Position numbers and translations under genes: made by a program. Shown one piece after another: positions 8,512 through 16,413 of a stretch of DNA of 64,000 nt. Each line of letters opens with the position of its first letter. Within the stretch, counting starts at the first letter, position 1. Below the pieces are notes generated by a model. That model did not search any database and was not told the DNA's origin. It saw only the letters and a list, made by a program, of their open reading frames with translations. Source of the stretch: Dorea sp. 5-2 (GTDB lineage: Bacteria > Bacillota > Clostridia > Lachnospirales > Lachnospiraceae); contig NZ_KE159715.1 of assembly GCF_000403455.2 (NCBI RefSeq), positions 236,132-300,131 of the forward strand. The letters are read 5' to 3'.

Positions 8512-9777
8512 ATGAACGATATATTTGCGACACAGCAGGATACTCCTGACAAAGGAAAACTTAGGATCAACCTTACTTCCGAGGTAACCGCCTATCCCGT
8601 TGCCGACGCTTCCATCTCCATCTCTTATACAGGAGTTCCCGACAGTAAGATCGAGCAGCTTACGACGGACCCATCGGGTCAGACCGAGACGATCGAACTG
8701 GAGGCTCCGCCCTTGGAATACAGCCTGAACCCGGAAAATGAGATTCAGCCGTATTCAGAATATACATTACAGGTAGATGCTCCGGGATTCGAATCGGTCA
8801 GTATCGCCGGTGCGGAGATCCTATCCTCGGTGACGGCGATCCAGAACATATCTCTTCGTCCGTTGGATACACCGGAAGCATCTGAAGAGGTGTTCGTTAT
8901 CCCGGCGCATACTCTGTATGGTACTTATCCCCCGAAGATACCTGAAGATGAGATCAAACCGGTCAATGAGACAGGCGAGATTGTTCTAAGCCGTGTGGTA
9001 GTGCCGGAGTACATTGTCGTACACGACGGAAGCCCCAGGGATAGTACGGCGCGGAATTATTATGTAAAGTATAAGGACTATATCAAGAATGTGGCATCCA
9101 GTGAGATCTATGCCACCTGGCCGGCAGATACCATCCGGGCAAATGTGCTGGCGATCATGTCATTTACTTTGAATCGGATTTTTACGGAGTGGTATCGTAA
9201 CCAAGGATATGAATTTACGATTACTTCGTCTACTGCTTTTGATCACAAATGGATCCCGGAGCGGAATATTTTTGATACGATATCCGTGATCGTTGATGAA
9301 CTCTTTGCAGATTATCTGTCGAGACCGAATGTGAAGCAGCCGATCCTGACACAATATTGCGACGGAAGACAGGTACAGTGTCCGAATTGGATGACGCAGT
9401 GGGGCTCCAAGTCTCTTGGAGACCAGGGTTACTCACCGATTGAAATCCTACGCTATTATTACGGTGACAATATATACATCAACACAGCCGAAGCGATCTC
9501 GGGTATCCCCTCATCATGGCCGGGATATGATCTGGAAAATGGTTCAAGCGGCGCCAAGGTGCGACAGCTGCAAGAACAGATCAATGTAATAGCAGGAGCT
9601 TATCCTGCAATTCCCAGGATTGTGGCAGATGGAATCTATGGACCAGCCACCGAAGCTTCAATCCGTAAGTTCCAGTCTGTATTTGGGCTTCCGCAGACGG
9701 GAATAACAGATTATAAGACGTGGTATAAAGTATCGGAGATATATGTTGGCGTCTCAAGAATTGCAGAGTTGGTCTAA
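8512..9777 (+). CDS. SpoIID-like protein with C-terminal peptidoglycan-binding domain
   Basis: 421 residues with no signal peptide or membrane span. Residues 15-115 are beta-rich and resemble carboxypeptidase-regulatory or Ig-like folds. Residues about 185-320 resemble the SpoIID/LytB lytic-transglycosylase family (SSEIYATWPADTIRANVLAI, then an aromatic stretch), although the catalytic glutamate is not certain. Residues 345-410 form a PG_binding_1 domain (VRQLQEQIN, then DGIYGPATEASIRKFQ). SpoIID-like enzymes remodel peptidoglycan during engulfment. The lack of a secretion signal suggests action inside the sporulating cell or release by lysis. It is divergent from the transglutaminase-like gene and is followed by a terminator. 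A spore-specific promoter is plausible but I cannot define it. Confidence 0.75.
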   Translation: MNDIFATQQDTPDKGKLRINLTSEVTAYPVADASISISYTGVPDSKIEQLTTDPSGQTETIELEAPPLEYSLNPENEIQPYSEYTLQVDAPGFESVSIAGAEILSSVTAIQNISLRPLDTPEASEEVFVIPAHTLYGTYPPKIPEDEIKPVNETGEIVLSRVVVPEYIVVHDGSPRDSTARNYYVKYKDYIKNVASSEIYATWPADTIRANVLAIMSFTLNRIFTEWYRNQGYEFTITSSTAFDHKWIPERNIFDTISVIVDELFADYLSRPNVKQPILTQYCDGRQVQCPNWMTQWGSKSLGDQGYSPIEILRYYYGDNIYINTAEAISGIPSSWPGYDLENGSSGAKVRQLQEQINVIAGAYPAIPRIVADGIYGPATEASIRKFQSVFGLPQTGITDYKTWYKVSEIYVGVSRIAELV

Positions 9778-9812
9778 GACGGTTCTTTGAACCCGATAAA
9801 TAAATAAGAAGA

Positions 9813-9844
9813 AAAAGACTGTCGGTATTTCGACGGTCTTTTTT
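9813..9844 (+). terminator. rho-independent terminator after the SpoIID-like gene
   Basis: Stem AAAAGACTGTCG with CGACGGTCTTTT (one T-G wobble), a short loop and a six-T tail. It lies 35 bp after the stop codon. Confidence 0.85.
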
Positions 9845-9953
9845 AGTGAAAGTGAGGAATCCGGACAGATCTGATCCTGATAGGCATGGCAGTACTATAA
9901 GAAGATGGGTGGATTCGGCATCTCTGGGAAATGTATCCATGGAGGTTTTTTTA

Positions 9954-9982
9954 TTGACATACATCCGAAGTCGTGATACCAT
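9954..9982 (+). promoter_or_regulatory. promoter for the SleB-like hydrolase gene
   Basis: The -35 TTGACA (9954-9959) is perfect, the spacer is 17 bp, and the -10 is TACCAT (9977-9982). It leaves an A/T-rich leader of about 110 nt with repeated TTGTAATA units before the gene at 10100. The rest of the 9778-10099 gap holds only the upstream terminator. Confidence 0.6.
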
Positions 9983-10099
9983 ATCCTTCGTTGTGCAGGG
10001 AATGTAATAAATTTGTAATATTTGTAATAAAGTTGAAAATATTGAATATACTTTATTAAAACAATATTCATGTATTGTAACAATAGGAGGATATAAATA

Positions 10100-10723
10100 A
10101 TGATAAAGAGTAAAAAAATGAATTCGGTGGTTGCGGTTGTCTCGGCATGTTCTCTGATGGCGGGGTTCACCAGTGAAGCAGCGCCTTCGCAGCCAGACGG
10201 AAAGATGATGTTAAGTTCGGTTGAGAATCATATTTTAGAAATACAAGAAGATGCGCTGCAGGTAGTGCCTGATCGCCTGAAGGTATCGACCAGAGAAAAG
10301 ATTGAGGAAGAGCAGAAAAGGATTAGTGAAGAAATCAGGCAGAGAGAACAAGAGGCAAGAGAGAGGGAAGAAAGAGAAGCAGAAGCGCTGCGCGCGCAGT
10401 ATCAGGAGCTGATGGCGTCCATCATCTTCTGTGAGGCGGGGAATCAGCCGTATGAAGGACAGGTTGCAGTGGGCGCGGTGATCATGAACCGTGTGAGAAG
10501 CAGTGTCTATCCGAACAGTATCGAAGCAGTGATCTATCAGTCGGGACAATTCGGTCCGGCGTCTACGGGATGGCTTGACAGAGTAAGGAGTTCCCGTGGA
10601 TATACGCCGACAGCCATGCAGGCGGCGGCAGATGCATTGGCAGGTGCGAATCCAATCGGAGGATGTCTGTATTTTGATCAGGGAGGACGCGGAATGAAGA
10701 TCGGTGCTCATTATTTCCACTGA
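10100..10723 (+). CDS. secreted SleB-like cell wall hydrolase
   Basis: 207 residues. A signal peptide covers about residues 1-27 (cut near SEAAPS). Residues 62-105 are a highly charged Glu/Arg coiled coil. Residues 106-207 form the Hydrolase_2 (SleB/CwlJ) domain with ASIIFCEAGNQPYEGQVAVG (catalytic Glu112), MNRVRSSVYP and a Gln-rich FGPASTGW segment. The family contains spore cortex-lytic enzymes, but many vegetative Lachnospiraceae homologues exist, so a role in sporulation is not proven. An AGGAGG ribosome site precedes the ATG. No terminator is seen before the downstream LexA-type promoter. Confidence 0.88.
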   Translation: MIKSKKMNSVVAVVSACSLMAGFTSEAAPSQPDGKMMLSSVENHILEIQEDALQVVPDRLKVSTREKIEEEQKRISEEIRQREQEAREREEREAEALRAQYQELMASIIFCEAGNQPYEGQVAVGAVIMNRVRSSVYPNSIEAVIYQSGQFGPASTGWLDRVRSSRGYTPTAMQAAADALAGANPIGGCLYFDQGGRGMKIGAHYFH

Positions 10724-10748
10724 TTTTTGAATAATTATTAAAATAGTA

Positions 10749-10791
10749 TTGACTGGCAGAACGTTTGTTTGTATAATAAGAACAGACGTTC
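10749..10791 (+). promoter_or_regulatory. SOS-type promoter with two LexA boxes
   Basis: The -35 TTGACT (10749-10754), 17-bp spacer and perfect -10 TATAAT (10772-10777) make this the best promoter in the window. Two LexA/DinR-type boxes overlie it: GAAC-N4-GTTT at 10759-10770 in the spacer and GAAC-N4-GTTC at 10780-10791 at the start site. The second matches the Gram-positive core GAACRNRYGTTY fully. Box starts are 21 bp apart, two helical turns, so LexA dimers would sit on one face and block polymerase. The boxes also make an inverted repeat of ten bases, GGCAGAACGT and ACGTTCTGCC. Confidence 0.85.
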
Positions 10792-10860
10792 TGCCTATTT
10801 GATTTGCTGAAATTCAAAGGTTTTGGAGTTAAGAATGGGATAGAAATGGAGGGGAGTAGT

Positions 10861-12312
10861 ATGATAAGCCAGGAGCCGGTGAGACTGTTAGGAAATGAAC
10901 TGCCGGAGGACAGCCGGGAGAATGAGCTGCCAGGGAGTTGCCGAGGGAATGAAGTGCCGGGGAGTTACCGAGAAAATGAAGTGTCAGGGAGCAGCCGAGA
11001 GAAGGATCTGTATGAGAAACTGAATATTCTCACGGACGCGGCGAAATATGATGTGGCGTGTACGTCTAGCGGGACTGCACGCAAGAGTGACGGAACAGGG
11101 ATCGGAAGCTGTGAAATGTCGGGAATCTGCCATAGTTTTTCCGCAGATGGGAGATGTATTTCCCTTTTGAAGATCCTCTTTACCAATGAGTGTATCTTTG
11201 ATTGTAAATATTGTGTAAACCGGAGAAGTAATGATGTGGAGCGGGCTTCTTTTACGCCGGATGAAGTATGCTCGCTTACGATGGAATTCTACAGGAGAAA
11301 TTATATTGAAGGGTTGTTCTTAAGTTCAGGTATTATGAAGAATCCGGACTATACGATGGAATTGATCTATACGACATTGTATCGTCTGAGGCGTCATTGG
11401 AACTTTCAGGGGTATATCCATGTAAAGGCGATCCCCGGAGCGAGTCAGGAGCTGATTCTGCGGACAGGTTTTCTTGCTGACAGGATGAGTGTGAATCTGG
11501 AGCTTCCGACAGCGGAGAGCCTCAAGGCGTTGGCGCCCCATAAGACACGCAAGAATATCCTGGCGCCGATGCGGCTGGTGCAGAATGTAATGACCGAGAA
11601 CAGACAGGAGATCCAGGTATACCGTAGTGCGCCGCAATTTGTTCCTGCCGGACAGAGTACGCAGATGATTATAGGAGCGACACCGGAGACCGATTATCAG
11701 ATCATGCAGGTTGCGGAATCCCTGTATCAGAAATTTGAGCTGAAAAGGGTATTCTATTCGGCATTCGTGCATGTCAATGAAGATGCCGCCCTTCCTGCGA
11801 AGACCGGGGAAGGACCGCCGCTTTTGCGTGAACATCGGCTGTACCAGGCTGACTGGCTGTTAAGATATTATCATTTCCATGCGGAAGAGCTTCTGACGGA
11901 AGATGAGCCGAATTTTAATATACTGTTTGACCCCAAATGTAACTGGGCATTAAAGCATCTGGAAGCGTTTCCGGTGGAAGTCAACCGGGCAGACTATAAG
12001 ATGCTGCTTCGGGTACCGGGGATCGGTTATAAGTCGGCTGTGAGGATCGTGAAGGCGAGACGGCTTGGGATACTTGATTTTGCAGATCTTAAGAAGATCG
12101 GAGTCGTCCTTAAAAGGGCGCTGTACTTTATTACATGTAATGGAAGGATGATGTATCCGACGAAGATAGAAGAGGATTATATTGCAAGGAATCTGCTGAG
12201 TGCGGGGGAGAAGCTGCCGGCGGAAGTGACCGGTATGAGGTATCGGCAGCTTTCTTTGTTTGATGACGTGAGATTCAGGGAGAACTTTTATGAAAACAGT
12301 ATATGTGTGTAA
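10861..12312 (+). CDS. putative DNA modification/repair radical SAM protein (TIGR03916-like)
   Basis: A radical SAM enzyme with the cluster motif Cys111-x3-Cys115-x2-Cys118 (CIFDCKYC), preceded by a family-typical run of extra cysteines and SADGRCISLLKILFTNEC. A helix-hairpin-helix is near the C-terminus (LLRVPGIGYKSAVRIVKAR), as expected for DNA contact. I recognise the family TIGR03916, which travels with the TIGR03915/uracil-DNA glycosylase-linked protein; the reaction is unknown. I choose ATG 10861 with a GGAGGGGAG ribosome site over an upstream TTG at 10804. Residues 12-47 are four tandem 9-residue repeats not expected in the family. The SOS-type promoter and the overlap with the next gene (23 bp) support a DNA-damage role. 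Confidence 0.88.
   Translation: MISQEPVRLLGNELPEDSRENELPGSCRGNEVPGSYRENEVSGSSREKDLYEKLNILTDAAKYDVACTSSGTARKSDGTGIGSCEMSGICHSFSADGRCISLLKILFTNECIFDCKYCVNRRSNDVERASFTPDEVCSLTMEFYRRNYIEGLFLSSGIMKNPDYTMELIYTTLYRLRRHWNFQGYIHVKAIPGASQELILRTGFLADRMSVNLELPTAESLKALAPHKTRKNILAPMRLVQNVMTENRQEIQVYRSAPQFVPAGQSTQMIIGATPETDYQIMQVAESLYQKFELKRVFYSAFVHVNEDAALPAKTGEGPPLLREHRLYQADWLLRYYHFHAEELLTEDEPNFNILFDPKCNWALKHLEAFPVEVNRADYKMLLRVPGIGYKSAVRIVKARRLGILDFADLKKIGVVLKRALYFITCNGRMMYPTKIEEDYIARNLLSAGEKLPAEVTGMRYRQLSLFDDVRFRENFYENSICV
10894..11001 (+). repeat. four tandem 27-bp in-frame repeats
   Basis: Units at 10894-10920, 10921-10947, 10948-10974 and 10975-11001 encode NELPEDSRE, NELPGSCRG, NEVPGSYRE and NEVSGSSRE. 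The copies are diverged from one another at the DNA level but keep the nine-codon period. They lie in the N-terminal linker of the radical SAM protein. Confidence 0.9.
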
Positions 12313-13054
12313 TGATACGGTTACAGGGATATTCTCAGGAATCTATGATGCCTGGAGAGCGAAAAAGGAAGAGGATGAATGTGAGATCGTCCTTAGAGGG
12401 ATGCTGGATCAGCAGTTATTTTGTGATTATATTGAAGTGGATGAGACAGAGCATAAGGCAGTTGCGGTAGAAGCTCTGATCAAGAAACATCTGGGGAGAA
12501 AAGTTTATTGGGATATTTATCATGCGGTGTTGGCAGCGGACGCAAAGAAAGGGGATGCGGTTCTGGGAACGATGCTTGCGGCAAGGAGAATACCGGACAG
12601 TACGAAGATCATGGATCATCTGAGCCATCCCAAGGTAGAGAAGGTATTTGAGCTTAGCAGAAATGTATTCGGAGAAGCGCATAGCTATAAAGGATTTCTC
12701 AGATTCAGGGAGCTTGCGAACGGCGTATTGTATGCTGAGATTGAGCCGAAGAATCAGATCCTGACTTGTCTTGCGCCTCATTTCGCAGAACGTCTTCCGG
12801 TCGAGAACTGGATGATACATGACAAACCGCATAAGATGTTCGCGGTCCATGAGGCAGGAAAAAGATGGGTGATATTTTGGGGGGAGAGAATGGATGAGAC
12901 TGTATTTGGAGTAGTTTCAGAGCGGGAAGAAGAGTACGCCAGGCTGTGGAAAGGATTCTGCCGGACGATCGCGATCGAGTCCCGCACGAATCCCCGATGC
13001 CAGTTGCAGCATCTTCCGCTCAGGTATCGTGAAAAGATGACCGAATTTTGCTGA
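12290..13054 (+). CDS. probable DNA metabolism protein (TIGR03915-like)
   Basis: 254 residues of the family that is paired with, and sometimes fused to, a uracil-DNA glycosylase-like domain and always near the radical SAM partner. Here it is stand-alone: no glycosylase domain follows. Recognisable segments are YVCNDTVTGIFSGIYDAW at the N-terminus and a C-terminal region with RTNPRCQLQHLPLRYREKMTEF, typical of the family. It overlaps the radical SAM gene by 23 bp, so it is translated from the same SOS-promoter transcript. Activity is unknown; a role in damaged-base or nucleoside metabolism is inferred from its partners. Confidence 0.85.
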   Translation: MKTVYVCNDTVTGIFSGIYDAWRAKKEEDECEIVLRGMLDQQLFCDYIEVDETEHKAVAVEALIKKHLGRKVYWDIYHAVLAADAKKGDAVLGTMLAARRIPDSTKIMDHLSHPKVEKVFELSRNVFGEAHSYKGFLRFRELANGVLYAEIEPKNQILTCLAPHFAERLPVENWMIHDKPHKMFAVHEAGKRWVIFWGERMDETVFGVVSEREEEYARLWKGFCRTIAIESRTNPRCQLQHLPLRYREKMTEFC

Positions 13055-13182
13055 TATGCCCGCAGCGCTGCCGCCCCTTCTTGCCAGGAATGTTAAAAAT
13101 GAATGGATATTTATATAAGACAGTGATATGATGGTAACGGAAATTTTTTTAAAGTATAGATATTCGGAGTTGAACAGATAGA

Positions 13183-15579
13183 ATGGAACAACCAATTATT
13201 CGGATATCCGTTCGTAATCTGGTGGAATTTATCTTACGCAGCGGTGATATTGATAACAGAACAGCGGGGGCAGATAAGGACGCTATGCTGATGGGAGGAA
13301 AGATTCATCGTAAGATACAGAGACAGATGGGAGCGGAGTATCATGCGGAAGTACCGCTGAAGCATGAAGTGCAGTGCAATGGGTTTGTGCTGTCTGTGGA
13401 AGGACGTGCGGATGGAGTGATCAAGCGCCCGGACGGAGTTGTGATCGATGAGATTAAGGGGGTTTTGAGAGACCTTGAGTTGATGAAAGAGCCTGTTTTG
13501 GTGCATCTGGCGCAGGCAAAGTGTTATGCGTACGTCTATGCGGATGCATGTCATCTGGAAGAGATCGGAATACAGATGACCTATTGTAATATGGATACGG
13601 AAGAGATCAAGCGTTTTCAATATGTCTGTTCTTATGACGAGTTGAAGGAATGGTTTTTTCATATTCTTGGGCAATATGAGAAATGGGCAAGATATGAGAT
13701 CGAATGGAAGAAGAAACGGGATGCTTCGATCAAGCAGATTGATTTCCCGTTCAGATACAGAGAAGGCCAGAAGTATCTTGCACAGTCGGTATACCGGACG
13801 GTCTTGCGGAAAAAGAAATTATTCATACAGGCGCCTACCGGAGTGGGAAAGACGATCTCCACAGTATTTCCGGCAGTAAAGGCTGTCGGAGAAGGGCTTG
13901 GGGACAAGATCTTCTATCTTACGGCGAAGACGATCACTCGGACGGCTGCATGGCAGGCATTTCAGATCTTAAGAGAGCAGTGTCTCCGCATGAAGGTTCA
14001 GGTTCTGACGGCAAAGGAGAAGATCTGTTTTTGTGAAGAGACGAATTGTAATCCGGACGCCTGTCCATATGCGAAGGGGCATTATGACAGGGTGAATGAC
14101 GCAGTGTATGAGTTGATCACATCTTCAGACGAGATGAATCGGGAGATTCTGGAAGAGCAGGCGAAAAAGTGGAGAGTATGTCCCCATGAGATGAGTCTGG
14201 ACGTGTCGGAATGGGTGGATGCGGTTATCTGTGATTATAATTATGTGTTTGACCCCAATGCGCATCTGAGGCGTTTCTTTGGGGAAGGAAATAAAGGGGA
14301 GTATCTTTTTCTGGTGGATGAAGCGCACAATCTGGTTGAACGCGGCAGAGCGATGTACAGCGCCGAACTATATAAGGAAGATATCCTTAAGATAAAAAGA
14401 CTGGTAAAACACAAAGATCCAAAGCTTACAAAGCGTCTGGAAGAATGCAATAAGCAATTGCTTACCCTGAAAAGGGAGTGCGACGGATATCAGGTTTTGA
14501 ACAGTGTATCACATATCTATCTGAAGCTGATGTCTCTTATGACAGAGATGGAGCGGTTTTTGGAAGAATCTAAAGAGGAAGAACTCCGCAAAGAAGTACT
14601 GGAGCTGTATTTTTCAGTGCGTATGTTTATCAGTATCCATGACAAGCTCGACGAGAATTATATGATCTATTCGGAATTAGACGATACCGGGAGATTTAAA
14701 GTCAGGCTTTTTTGTGTGAATCCTGCAAAATGCCTGCAGGAATTCCTTGATAAAGGAAATAGTACGGTGTTTTTTTCTGCAACATTGCTGCCGATTCACT
14801 ACTATAAGGAACTTCTCAGTACGTCGAAAGAGGATTACGCTATCTATGCGGAGTCTCCCTTTGATCCGTCAAACCGCCGGATCCTTCTTGGTACGGACGT
14901 CAGTACGAAATATACCAGAAGAGACCGGGAGATGTACAGGAGATATGCCGGGTATTTGATCCGGGCGGCGGAAGCAAAAAGAGGGAATTATCTTGCCTTT
15001 TTCCCATCTTATCGCTTTATGGAAGAAGTGTATGAAGAGTTTTTGGATATGCTGAAGGAAACGGAAGATGAGAAAGAGAGTAATTTGGAGTATATTATGC
15101 AGTCTCAGTATATGTCGGAAGAGGCAAGGGAGATATTTTTGGAAAATTTTGAAGAAATCAGTGAACGAAGCCTGGTGGGTTTCTGTGTCATGGGAGGGAT
15201 CTTTTCGGAAGGGATCGACCTGACTGAAGATAAACTGATCGGTACGATGATCGTTGGCACAGGCTTGCCGCAGGTGTGCAGAGAACGGGAGCTTCTCAAA
15301 ATGCATTTTGATAAACGTGGGCTCCGGGGATTTGATTATGCATATCTTTACCCGGGGATGAATAAGGTGCTCCAGTCTGCCGGCAGGGTGATACGAACGG
15401 ATCGGGACAGAGGGGTCATCCTGCTGCTTGATGACCGCTTCAGGGACGGAAGATATCAAGAGACATTCCCGCGTGAATGGAAAGACTATAGAATGTGTAA
15501 TATAGAGAACGTATCGGAGGAAATACAAGGATTCTGGAAGGAAGCCAAGCAGAACCCAGAAGGGAGACAGGAAAGATGA
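13183..15579 (+). CDS. PD-(D/E)XK nuclease fused to DinG/XPD-like iron-sulfur helicase
   Basis: 798 residues. Residues 1-150 have a RecB/Cas4-like nuclease core: E73GRAD77, D89-E90-x-K92 and a later glutamine motif (HLAQAKCYAY). From residue 190 there is a superfamily-2 helicase of the DinG/Rad3 group: Walker A APTGVGKT at 207-214, a 4Fe-4S cluster candidate with Cys272, 274, 279, 284 and 323, DEAH at 369-372, and the late motif SAGRVIRTDRDRG. Helicases of this group unwind DNA 5' to 3'. It lies 128 bp after the repair pair, has a weak -10 (TATGAT, 13120s) of its own, and overlaps the next gene by 4 bp. Whether it shares the SOS promoter is not shown directly. Confidence 0.85.
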   Translation: MEQPIIRISVRNLVEFILRSGDIDNRTAGADKDAMLMGGKIHRKIQRQMGAEYHAEVPLKHEVQCNGFVLSVEGRADGVIKRPDGVVIDEIKGVLRDLELMKEPVLVHLAQAKCYAYVYADACHLEEIGIQMTYCNMDTEEIKRFQYVCSYDELKEWFFHILGQYEKWARYEIEWKKKRDASIKQIDFPFRYREGQKYLAQSVYRTVLRKKKLFIQAPTGVGKTISTVFPAVKAVGEGLGDKIFYLTAKTITRTAAWQAFQILREQCLRMKVQVLTAKEKICFCEETNCNPDACPYAKGHYDRVNDAVYELITSSDEMNREILEEQAKKWRVCPHEMSLDVSEWVDAVICDYNYVFDPNAHLRRFFGEGNKGEYLFLVDEAHNLVERGRAMYSAELYKEDILKIKRLVKHKDPKLTKRLEECNKQLLTLKRECDGYQVLNSVSHIYLKLMSLMTEMERFLEESKEEELRKEVLELYFSVRMFISIHDKLDENYMIYSELDDTGRFKVRLFCVNPAKCLQEFLDKGNSTVFFSATLLPIHYYKELLSTSKEDYAIYAESPFDPSNRRILLGTDVSTKYTRRDREMYRRYAGYLIRAAEAKRGNYLAFFPSYRFMEEVYEEFLDMLKETEDEKESNLEYIMQSQYMSEEAREIFLENFEEISERSLVGFCVMGGIFSEGIDLTEDKLIGTMIVGTGLPQVCRERELLKMHFDKRGLRGFDYAYLYPGMNKVLQSAGRVIRTDRDRGVILLLDDRFRDGRYQETFPREWKDYRMCNIENVSEEIQGFWKEAKQNPEGRQER

Positions 15580-16349
15580 GTTTAAAAGAAGAAAAAGGAA
15601 TAATACAGGCTGCAGGAGAGGATGTGAAAGGGCTGCAGGGGACAATACCAGCCAGGGCAGCGTCTGTTGTTGCCGCCCTTTCTATGTTTCTTATGATCGT
15701 AGCAATGCTGCTGACCAGTTTTCAGGCGGCGATCTACGGGGATGCCAGGTATCGTTTTTATGAAAAGGAATATGCCAGATATCATGTTACGGATGCTCTT
15801 GATATGGAGATGGAAGATGTTATGGCGGTGACGGAATATATGATGGATTATCTCATAGGAAGAGAGGAAGAACTGTCTATTATAACGGATGTGGATGGAA
15901 GCCGTCAGGATTTCTTTAATGAACAGGATCGTCTGCATATGGCAGATGTCAGAAACTTATTCCTGGGCGGCTTGAAGATCCGTAATATCTGCGCAGCCGC
16001 AGCCGTGCTCCTGATCCTTGGATTGGCCGTGGGAAAAGCAGATTGGAGGCTTCTGCTTCCTAAGGCTTACTTTAGAGCGGTTATGATACTGGCAGTTATG
16101 ATATTGTGTCTGGGGATCGTATGTTCTGTTGATTTTACGGCTTGTTTTCGGGTCTTCCATGAGATATTTTTTACCAATGATCTTTGGATGTTTGATCCTG
16201 CGACAGATTATATGATCCGGATGCTGCCGGAGGGATTTTTCTCTGATATGGTGATCAGGATCGGCGTGACATTCATAGGGATGCTGGCTGTGCTGTGGGG
16301 GATCTTTGTGTTATGGAAAAGGAGGTTTCTGAAAAATAGGATATCTTAA
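15576..16349 (+). CDS. TIGR01906/DUF1461 integral membrane protein
   Basis: 257 residues with about four membrane spans (near residues 29-48, 128-145, 155-177 and 228-247) and an outside loop between the first two. That loop carries the family motif FFNEQDRLHMADVRNLF. DUF1461 includes Lit, an intramolecular lipoprotein transacylase of some low-GC Gram-positives; whether this member has that activity is unknown, though the conserved loop histidine is present. It is coupled to the helicase by an ATGA overlap, an odd pairing of a membrane enzyme with a repair helicase. Alternatives: a membrane protein of unknown role. Confidence 0.8.
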   Translation: MSLKEEKGIIQAAGEDVKGLQGTIPARAASVVAALSMFLMIVAMLLTSFQAAIYGDARYRFYEKEYARYHVTDALDMEMEDVMAVTEYMMDYLIGREEELSIITDVDGSRQDFFNEQDRLHMADVRNLFLGGLKIRNICAAAAVLLILGLAVGKADWRLLLPKAYFRAVMILAVMILCLGIVCSVDFTACFRVFHEIFFTNDLWMFDPATDYMIRMLPEGFFSDMVIRIGVTFIGMLAVLWGIFVLWKRRFLKNRIS

Positions 16350-16361
16350 TCGGACAAATTG

Positions 16362-16370
16362 TGCTACAAT
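16362..16370 (+). promoter_or_regulatory. extended -10 promoter before purL
   Basis: TG-C-TACAAT at 16362-16370 matches the extended -10 form. No good -35 stands 17 bp upstream. It is 44 bp ahead of the purL start. I see no purine riboswitch in the short gap. Confidence 0.4.
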
Positions 16371-16413
16371 GGGAAATAGAGTGGAGATAAGATTCAGGTA
16401 TGGAGGTTGATTT

